Under the pieces are notes generated by a model. The model did no database searches and was not told the DNA's origin. It saw only the letters and a program-made list of their open reading frames with translations. DNA of 64,000 nt from CAVPMW01 sp963706515 (GTDB taxonomy: Bacteria > Chloroflexota > Anaerolineae > Anaerolineales > UBA4823). This document shows, piece after piece, positions 56,920 to 64,000 of this stretch. Position 1 is the stretch's first letter, and every line of letters starts with the position of its first letter. The stretch is from assembly GCA_963706515.1 (NCBI GenBank), contig CAVPMW010000017.1:248001-312000 (forward strand), given 5' to 3'. Made by a program: the position numbers and the translations under genes.

Positions 56920-57661
56920 ATGGATAAATTACACTCTGAAACTGTAGATCCCGCCTGGAAGGGGCTGTATAAAGTTGGCGGGGCGGCTTCTTTAGTCATA
57001 GCATTGATTTATCTGCTCACAACAGCCGTCTATGTATCTGCAATGCGCCGGGCGCCGGCGCCGGGCACTGTCACCGAATGGTTTACGCTCCTGGAAAATA
57101 ATCCGGTAGTCGGGCTCTTTTACCTGGGCATTGCCGATATTATCATCGTAATCCTTTTTGGTCCTGTGTCCCTGGCCCTTCGTGTTGCCCTTGAACAAGT
57201 AAGCAGAACATGGACAACAATCGCTACACCCCTCGCCTTTGTAGGGATGGCAATCTACCTGGCTACAAACACAGCTTTTTCCATGCTTTCGCTCAGTTCT
57301 GAATATGCGGCCGCAGCCACCGAAGCACAGCGCTCTGCTGTCCTGGCCGCCGGGCAGGCCATCATCAGCATCAGCCGAGGAACGGGCAGTGCGGCAGGGT
57401 TAAGTCTTGTATGGCTCACCAGCCTGATATTTTCGATCCTTATGCTACGCAGCAGGATGTTCGGAAAAACTGTCGCCTGGGTTGGAAATCTTAGCTTTTA
57501 CGCTTCTTGTACCAAGCTTTCTGTTTGCCGGATACACATATGGGGCATCAACAGGCATCAAGGCCATACTGGCTATTGTCACAAGCCTCGGCGGTGGATT
57601 GCTTTCTCTGGTGTGGTACATCCTGGTTGGCTTCGGACTGCTAAAAAGCGGTCATTCTTAA
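56920..57661 (+). CDS. DUF4386-type membrane protein, frame broken once
   Basis: About 246 residues with six hydrophobic segments: AASLVIALIYLLTTAVYV, LFYLGIADIIIVILFG, WTTIATPLAFVGMAIYLA, LVWLTSLIFSILMLRS and two after the break. Near 57500 the frame changes; the next frame reads TLLVPSFLFAGYTYGAST, then LAIVTSLGGGLLSLVWYILV and stops at 57661. Family function unknown; often near stress or regulator genes. Confidence 0.72.
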
Positions 57662-57685
57662 GGCAAGATGATTTTCGATCAATAA

Positions 57686-58021
57686 CTGAGATGCCGGCTG
57701 CTGGCCGTCGCCCTGAGCCATTGGGTGGGCAAGCGCTGCCGCTTCCTGGCTGCCGGGCTGAGCGCCCTGATCCTGATCGCTTATGCCCTGCTCGACTCGC
57801 CGGGCTGCATCGCGCCCCTCAAGCCAAGCCTGATCTTGCTTGGTGTAGCAACAGTCAATCCCGACGGGCTGCCCTCCGCCGAGATCCTGCAGGCTGTGCA
57901 TGGCTATAACCTGCTGCACACCGACCGCAACGGATGGATCGAGCTGACCACGGATGGGGAGCAGCTGTTGGTTGAGGTGGAGCGACAATACTCTCGATGG
58001 AAATGTGAATATAAACACTAA
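57686..58021 (+). CDS. Unknown small protein, possibly a truncated membrane protein
   Basis: An open frame from 57686 without a normal start (GTG 57725 is the nearest usable, giving 98 residues). Hydrophobic FLAAGLSALILIAYALL, then SLILLGVATVNPDGL and the tail NGWIELTTDGEQLLVEVERQ. The 20-residue tail is duplicated at 56731. It may be the surviving end of a larger protein, possibly with a winged-helix-like C-terminus. Identity unknown. Confidence 0.4.
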   Translation: MRCRLLAVALSHWVGKRCRFLAAGLSALILIAYALLDSPGCIAPLKPSLILLGVATVNPDGLPSAEILQAVHGYNLLHTDRNGWIELTTDGEQLLVEVERQYSRWKCEYKH

Positions 58022-58212
58022 TTTGTATTTAATGAGGATGGGGTTTACAATTCGATTGAGCGATTCTCCATTTTTGGCTGGCAGATCTTGACCGGTGATT
58101 ATGGATGACGGCTCAATAAAATACCGGTGGAGAAACCGCTTACGGCAAATCGGTGGTTCATATTCTCCCTAAGTTCCAGAAAATTTGCGTTTCTAAAATC
58201 GGAGGACAGATC

Positions 58213-59181
58213 ATGAAAAGCTATAAATTCCTGCTCGCGCTTGTATTGGTGCTGGTGGTGGCGGCAGCTTTGACTTTTAATCCAGGCAATGGTTTGGCGA
58301 ACGCTAACCCGCAAGGGCTTCCAAAGGGATTTGACAATGCTCCCAGGATTGCCATCGTCTCGGCTTTCGGAGCGGAACTGGACGCCTTCAAAGCCCAGGC
58401 AACCATCCAAAAAACGGTCGTCCTGAACGGCAGGAGCGTTTACATCGGGGTGCTTGGCAGGCATAAAGTTGTGATGACCCTCTCAGGTGAATCCATGGTC
58501 AATGCTGCCATGGCGGCTCAGGCGCTGATCGACCACTTTAACATCAAGCAGATCGTCTTCTCCGGTATCGCCGGCGGGGTAAATCCATCTTTAAGCATCG
58601 GAGATGTTGTCATCCCAGCCCAGTGGGCCGAGTATCAGGAGAATCTCTTCGCCCGTGAAACCGCTCCTGGTGTGTTCACACCGCCATTCTGGTTCCAGAC
58701 CACCCTACCCAATTATGGCATGATGTATCCGGAGCAAGTGGGCGTCACGAATGTGAACGGGCAGCCCGATCAGGAAACAGAAACCCTCTGGTTTCCAGTC
58801 GACCCGAGCATGCTGTCAGTCGCCCAACAGGCCGCCGGAAATGTGGTATTGGACCAGTGCACGCCGCAGGGGGTCTGCTTGAGCGAAGTCCCCATTATCA
58901 AAGTTGGCGGCAATGGCGTCTCTGGCCCCACTTTTGTGGACAACGCTGAATATCGCGAGTACGCCTGGTCGACCTGGAGTGCGGATGCCCTGGATATGGA
59001 GAGCTCCGCTGTCGCCCATGTCGCCACCGTTAATGGCGTCCCATTCATTGTGTTCCGCTCGCTATCGGACCTGGCTGGCGGTGGCCCGGGCGAAAATGAG
59101 GTGGGGATTTTCTTCCAGCTCGCTGCGAACAACAGCGCCAAGGTCATGCTGGCGTTCCTAAACGCCCTGCCCAAAAAGTAG
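58213..59181 (+). CDS. Exported phosphorylase-superfamily nucleosidase (MTA/SAH nucleosidase-like)
   Basis: 322 residues from ATG 58213 with GGAGGA upstream. Signal peptide ~1-30 (KFLLALVLVLVVAAALTF). Then the PNP/UDP phosphorylase fold: RIAIVSAFGAELDAF, VVMTLSGESMVNAAMAAQAL, QIVFSGIAGGVNPSLSIGDVVI, DALDMESSAVAHVA (ribose-binding Met-Glu) and PFIVFRSLSDLAGGG (catalytic Ser-Asp). MTA/SAH nucleosidases are normally cytosolic, so export is unusual and suggests nucleoside scavenging outside. Confidence 0.87.
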   Translation: MKSYKFLLALVLVLVVAAALTFNPGNGLANANPQGLPKGFDNAPRIAIVSAFGAELDAFKAQATIQKTVVLNGRSVYIGVLGRHKVVMTLSGESMVNAAMAAQALIDHFNIKQIVFSGIAGGVNPSLSIGDVVIPAQWAEYQENLFARETAPGVFTPPFWFQTTLPNYGMMYPEQVGVTNVNGQPDQETETLWFPVDPSMLSVAQQAAGNVVLDQCTPQGVCLSEVPIIKVGGNGVSGPTFVDNAEYREYAWSTWSADALDMESSAVAHVATVNGVPFIVFRSLSDLAGGGPGENEVGIFFQLAANNSAKVMLAFLNALPKK

Positions 59182-59213
59182 AAGATCTCTGTCGCGAGCC
59201 GGTTGGGTAAATT

Positions 59214-59249
59214 AACAGTCGCCCATTTCTGGGCGACTGTTCTGGTTGT
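59214..59249 (+). terminator. Rho-independent terminator of the nucleosidase gene
   Basis: AACAGTCGCCCA (59214-59225), loop TTTC, TGGGCGACTGTT (59230-59241), then CTGGTTGTT. A perfect 12-bp stem 33 bp after the stop; the T-tract is weak. Confidence 0.7.
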
Positions 59250-59360
59250 TAATATTCCAGCATGTGGGAGGCATAAGGAGTAGCCCCAACAGCATTGCCC
59301 CGAATAGATAAGAACCTATTCGAAAAGTGCGGTTTACAGGGGGCTAAGGAGGATTTAGGG

Positions 59361-60084
59361 ATGTCCTCAAATTCCTTGCCAGTCGCTGACGAAGTGCTGT
59401 CCGTCATCAGCCAGCTAGGTCAACAAAATCTCCCATGGAATTGACAAAATCATACAGAGGGATCCTGCTCCAGCAGGACGTCAACATTCTTGAGGTAAAA
59501 CCGGAGGATGCAACCTTTCGGGTTAAGGACATCGAGATGTGTACTGCTCTGCAGGGGAGGTCTACCTGCATAACCGGTTATTTCCCAAACCGGTGATGGC
59601 ACACTTCAAGAGCCTGGATATCAGCAAAGGCAGGCTCGTTCTCTCTGGCTTCGCCTATAAAGATATCGAATGGAAAAAACGCCAGCATGAGCGGGTCCAA
59701 CCCAAAGGACCCAATTATGCTACCCTGCATTGGAGAGGGAAAGCAGCTCGCGCTTGCATCGATAATATTTCGGTCGATGGGATCGGGGTATTCGCTCATA
59801 ACCTTTCCGAAAGGGGGCTGAAATTACAGCCCGGTTCGAACATCCATCTGGATTTCCAGCTCTCTCCTGACCACAAATATTCAGGACTAAAAGGTATCAT
59901 CGTCTACTTGAATACGACCGGTCGATTCTCAGCAATAATGGGTGTCCGGCTCTTCCCGAAGGTAAAGGAAGCTCGTTTATTGGAGAGATATATTGCTCGG
60001 CGTAAGCAGGAGATTTTGGGGGAGCTCAACCAGGCATATTGGGAAATGAGTACCCAAAGGGGAGTAGAGAGCCTTTACTTCTAG
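59361..60084 (+). CDS. PilZ domain protein, frame broken twice
   Basis: About 240 residues. Start ATG 59361 with GGAGG upstream (MSSNSLPVADEVLSVISQLG); next frame from ~59436 gives MELTKSYRGILLQQDVNIL and ATFRVKDIEMCTALQG; third frame from ~59555 gives EVYLHNRLFPKPVMAHFKSL and the PilZ domain RQHERVQPKG ... DNISVDGIGV. RxxxR and DxSxxG are the cyclic-di-GMP contacts. The layout (flagellar-brake-like N-part plus PilZ) suggests a c-di-GMP effector. Breaks at a CCC/GGGG-rich spots near 59433 and 59553. Confidence 0.78.
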
Positions 60085-60270
60085 ACTCAATCGAAGGGCA
60101 GGCACAGGCAGGAGTCGCCTGGCGCTTAACCTACCGAAGTGAATCGAATACCTTAAGCCAGGCCAGGTCCTGCTCAGCGTGTCCGCGGGGAATCCAGATG
60201 GATTAACATCCTGCTCAGGGGGGTATAAATCCAGATATAATGTATAGATATTATCCGGTGTTTACGAAAG

Positions 60271-63117
60271 ATGGGCATAAACCTCCCTACCGGCACGGTC
60301 ACCTTTTTGTTCACCGATATCGAAGGCAGCACGCGCCTGTGGCAGGACCAGCCCCAGGCGATGGCCATTTCGCATGAGCGCCATAATGCCATCTTGCGCC
60401 AGGCCATTGAATCGCAGCATGGTTATGTTGTAGATATCGTGGGGGATGCCTTTGCTGCAGCCTTCCATAACGCCCTCGATGGCTTGCAGGCGGCCTTATC
60501 TGCACAGCGCAGCTTGCAGGCTGAGGCATGGGGCGAGACAGGCGCAATCCGCGTGCGCATGGGACTGCATACCGGCGCAGCCGAAATTTCCACCGATGGA
60601 TCGAATAAGTATCATGAAGGCTATACCACCCTGGCCTCCACCCAGCGCGTGATGTCCGCCGCGTATGGCGGTCAGGTATTACTTTCACAAACCACCCGCG
60701 ATCTGCTCCAGAACGTTCTGCCTGCAGAGGTGAGCTTGCGCGATATGGGCGAACACCGCTTGAAAGACTTGCGCTCTCCTTTGCGCCTCTACCAGCTGGT
60801 TGCTCCCGGCTTGCTCCAAGACTTCCCCGCCCTCAAATCGCTGAATAATCTCCCCAACAATCTCCCCATTCAGCTCACCCGGTTTGTCGGTAGAGGACAG
60901 GAATTATCCGAAGTCGAACGCCTGCTGACCGGGACACGCCTGCTGACCCTCACCGGGCCTGGCGGCACCGGCAAGACCCGCCTGGCGCTGCAAGGCGCGG
61001 CGGCCGTGCTGGAGCAGTTCCCCCAGGGAGCCTGGCTGGTAGAGCTGGCGCCTGTGACCGACCCCCAAATCGTTGTGCAGGCTATCGCCAACGTTTTGAC
61101 CGTGCGCGAGACCCCCGGACGCAGCTTGCTAGAGGCTTTGATCGATTATTTGCGCTATAAGTCCTTGCTGTTGGTGCTGGATAATTGTGAGCACCTGATC
61201 GAGACTTGCGCCCAATTGGCAGACAATCTGCTGCATGCCTGCCCCAATCTAAAGATCCTGGCCAGCAGCCGGGAGGCGCTGGGCATCGCCGGGGAGGTAA
61301 CCTTCCGAGTCCCCTCCCTATCCCTCCCCCCGGCATCTTTCAAGGACGGCAGCCATTCTTTGGCAGACCTGGAGCAATCGGAAGCGGTGCGCTTGTTTGT
61401 GGAGCGGGCCCAGGCCGTTTCGCCGGCCTTCTGCCTGGAGCAGGAAAATGCCCTGGCTGTGGCGCAGATCTGCCGCCGGCTGGATGGGATCCCACTGGCG
61501 CTCGAGCTGGCTGCGGCGCGGGTCAAGGTGCTGACCCCAACCCAAATCGCATCCCGCCTGGATGACCGTTTCCGCTTGCTGACCGGCGGGAGCCGGACCG
61601 CATTGCCCCGCCAGCAGACGCTCAAAGCGCTGATCGACTGGTCGTGGACCTTGCTTTCAGACTCTGAAAAGACCTTGCTCAGGCGCCTGGCGGTTTTCAC
61701 TGGAGGCTTCACCCTGGAAGCGGTTGAAATGATCTGCACTGATCCCGATCCCGCTTCAGCCAGCCAGACGTCGCTGTCAGAATATGAAATTCTCGATTTG
61801 CTGGAAGGGTTGGTGAATAAATCGCTCATCCAGGTCGGGGAGGAAGGCAGTCAAGCCCGCTACCGGCTGTTGGAGACCATCCGCCAGTATGCCCTCGACC
61901 AGCTGCTGCTTTCAGAAGAAGCTCCTCAATTACGCGATCGTCACCTGGAGTATTTCTCCCACCTGGTGGAACAAGCAGAGCCGCATTTACAGGCAGCCGA
62001 GATGCTGGAATGGATGGATCGCCTGGAGACGCGACGCGGACAACCTGCGCGCCGCCCTGGAATGGGGCCTGAGAACCTGCAGTCCGGCAGCTTTGATCCT
62101 GGCCAAGGGCCTGATATTTTATTGGATGGGAAGCGGACTGGGTACGGAAGGCCTGCGCTGGCTGGGAACGGCGGTAACCTGCCTGCCTGACACCCCGCCT
62201 GCAGAAAGCGGAGCCAGCCTGGACCAGGCCGCCAGGCAGCGCCAGGCGATCCAGGCTTACCTCTTCAGCGGGGCGGCGATGCTGGCCGTCAACCTGGGAC
62301 AAAGCCTCCCGGCCATCCAATTCAGTAATGAGGCGGAATTTTGGGCATGCGCTTCCGGCAGACCAACACGCTCTTTGCCTGGCTCTAGCCATAAAAGTGC
62401 TGTCGAAGGCGAACTTTGAGGCAAACACTCCTCAGCTTCAGGCTGCCGCTGAAGAAGATTTCACCCTGGCACGCCAGCTCGGAGATGTGTGGCTGCAGTG
62501 TATTATCCTGGGAGCGCTTGCCAGGATCGCTTTCAACCTGGGCGACCTGGCTGCACTCTCCGGCTACATGCAGGAGCATGCCCGGCTGGCGCGCCAGATC
62601 AACAATCCGTGGCAAATCGCCTCAAATGTATATTTCTCCTTGATGACCGGTCAGGTTAAGGGAGATCTTCCTGCTATCCGCCGGGAAGTGGAGGAGGGCA
62701 TCCGCCTGTGCGCCCGGTTGAAAAACAATGTATTCACCACCGGTCTGCGCAGCGAGCTGGCCCACATCCTGCGCCGCCGGGGGGAATTGGACGAGGCCCA
62801 GGCTATTTACATCGAGACCATCCCCCTCTGGTTGGAGCTGGGTCACCAATCGGCCGTCGCCCACGAGTTCGAATGCCTGGCAGCCCTGGCCGTGGCGCGC
62901 CGCCAGCCTGAGCGCGCCGCCTGCCTGTTGGGTGCCGCACAGGCTTTGCGCACTCGCCTGCATTCCGAAATGGAGCCCATCCGAACGCCCTGATTACGAG
63001 GCCACTATGGCCGGCATACGCCTCCAACTGGATCAAGCTGCCCTGCAATCCGCCTGGAGCACAGGGGAGGCCATGGGTCTGGAACAGGCGGTGGCCTACG
63101 CGCTGGGGGAAGTTTAA
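60271..63117 (+). CDS. Class III cyclase fused to an AfsR/LuxR-like signalling ATPase, frame broken about three times
   Basis: About 945 residues. N-terminal cyclase (~1-180): TGTVTFLFTDIEGSTRLWQD, HGYVVDIVGDAFAAAF, RVRMGLHTGAAEI. Then an NB-ARC-like ATPase: LTRFVGRGQELSEVERLL, P-loop TGPGGTGKTRLAL (~229), LLLVLDNCEHLIE (~300), SSREALGI, GIPLALELAAARV, LRRLAVFTGGF. A TPR-like C-terminus follows in other frames (ALEWGLRTCSP; ARRGELDEAQAIYIE-type repeats; AALAVARRQPERAACLLGAA). Shifts near 62030, 62330 and 62980; final stop 63117. No DNA-binding domain, so output is by the cyclase or a partner. Confidence 0.82.
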
Positions 63118-63269
63118 ACAGGTCCGATAGTCCAGAGCAGATTTGATATGGTGATTCTCAAATACCTGCTGGCAGCCGTACTGGGCCGCTGGCTGGGTAA
63201 TCGCCGATTCTTGCATCTCGCGGCGCTGACCATTAATGGAGTAGCGTGCTGGCAGAGGCAAGGTGCAAA

Positions 63270-64000
63270 TTAAACACCCGCCGCTGCCGGTCTGGGTGGC
63301 TCGATGACCAGCGCCATCCCGGCCGCGATAATGGCGCTGATCACGATCATGGATGGGAAGCTGACCATGCGAATAGCCAGCATATTCAGCAAGTACCACA
63401 AGAAGGCGAAGTTATAGCGCAAACCCACGAAACCAAAGTAGTAGATCAATGCGTACAGCATCAGCCCGCCCAACAAAAAGAACACTACATCCAGGATTTT
63501 GCCAGCGCCATGCCGTCCCTTGATCAAAAACCAGAACAGAAGGGGGACGAAGAACAGCAGAGAGAACGGGTTTAGCGCCAAAACGTACACCGCTCCCAAA
63601 CCGATGATGAAAAAGGCAAAGCTTTTGATCGTCCCAAACAGCGGGTCTGGAGGTGGGCTGCCGAAACGGCGAGCAATGAAACGCCCCAAGATCAAAAAGA
63701 CCACCAACCCCGCCAGCGCAAGCGCAAAGACCGGCCAGTTTGGCTGGGTCAGGTATGGGTCTTTGGTAATCGCGGGGTAGCGGTAGAAAGAAAGCATTAA
63801 TCCAGATGCCACGAATAAGTAGAGCAGCAGAACGAATGCCAGCAGGGGAAGCCACAGGCCCAGGAAATGCGGGATGACCTGGCGCCAGGCGCGCCATTTA
63901 TCCGCCAGGGATGTCCCCTCGGTCACGACGCTGCCCAGGAAGAAGATGGCGACGAAACCGATGAAGATCAGCCAGAGCGGCAGACCGCGCAGCACCTGAT
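63270..64000 (-). CDS. Multi-pass membrane protein, cut by the right window edge
   Basis: At least 243 residues; the frame is open at 64000 and GTG at 63995 is probably internal. Six to seven hydrophobic segments (LPLWLIFIGFVAIFFLGSVV; LGLWLPLLAFVLLLYLFVA; WPVFALALAGLVVFLILG; FAFFIIGLGAVYVLAL; FSLLFFVPLLFWFLI; VVFFLLGGLMLYALIYYF; IVISAIIAAGMALVI). Possibly the membrane C-terminus of an M28-type peptidase or an unknown transporter; no catalytic motif is in view. Confidence 0.6.
   Translation of the reverse strand, partial: QVLRGLPLWLIFIGFVAIFFLGSVVTEGTSLADKWRAWRQVIPHFLGLWLPLLAFVLLLYLFVASGLMLSFYRYPAITKDPYLTQPNWPVFALALAGLVVFLILGRFIARRFGSPPPDPLFGTIKSFAFFIIGLGAVYVLALNPFSLLFFVPLLFWFLIKGRHGAGKILDVVFFLLGGLMLYALIYYFGFVGLRYNFAFLWYLLNMLAIRMVSFPSMIVISAIIAAGMALVIEPPRPAAAGV

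Overview
The window looks like a chromosomal fragment of a GC-rich bacterium of the Chloroflexota, most likely Anaerolineae-like and known only from a metagenome assembly. This is an inference from gene content and style: MenA, LytR-CpsA-Psr and L,D-transpeptidase envelope genes, Thr/Pro-rich linkers after lipoboxes, DUF4386-type membrane proteins, a cyclase fused to a signalling ATPase, and a Roadblock/V4R signalling set. No rRNA, tRNA or CRISPR array was seen.

Layout. 0-2.2 kb: a partial gene and two membrane-bound diheme cytochromes c. 2.2-2.35 kb: SRP RNA with its own promoter. 2.4-8.7 kb: envelope genes (G5/3D protein, flippase, sugar transferase, LCP ligase) and rsmA. 8.6-11.3 kb: minus-strand glycosyltransferase and a receiver/V4R/Roadblock set. 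11.6-14.1 kb: an ABC importer. 14.1-20 kb: MenA, L,D-transpeptidase, S41 protease and a large membrane FeS oxidoreductase likely feeding electrons to menaquinone. 20.2-24.9 kb: folK, an unknown gene, folP and aconitase. 25-26.4 kb: rsfS, thpR and a receiver protein.

26.5-43.2 kb is mostly a minus-strand molybdenum-hydroxylase region. It holds two sets of Mo, FAD and 2Fe-2S parts, XdhC, two MocA-like nucleotidyltransferases and the YqeB/YqeC markers of selenium-dependent molybdenum hydroxylases. A phosphatase, an aminotransferase and two small membrane proteins sit between them. 44.6-47.4 kb: a CoA-binding protein and glmS behind a long structured leader. 47.7-53.8 kb: a phosphodiester glycosidase-like protein and a lipid-related set (SCP2, acyl-ACP-reductase-like, epimerase-like, acyltransferase). 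53.8-58 kb is an accessory patch with a RAYT remnant and REPs, a transposase scrap, a broken cyclase and a duplicated gene tail. 58-64 kb: exported nucleosidase, PilZ protein, cyclase-ATPase regulator and a partial membrane protein.

Two features run through the window. First, many genes are split by single-base frame changes although the protein stays recognisable on both sides, very densely in the two Mo-subunit genes. This fits uncorrected indel errors in the assembly better than old pseudogenes, but real decay is not excluded. Second, several small non-coding elements occur: two related MITEs (one with a perfect 5-bp target duplication), a third unrelated MITE, and long hairpins sharing a TCCGAAAA-like stem base.
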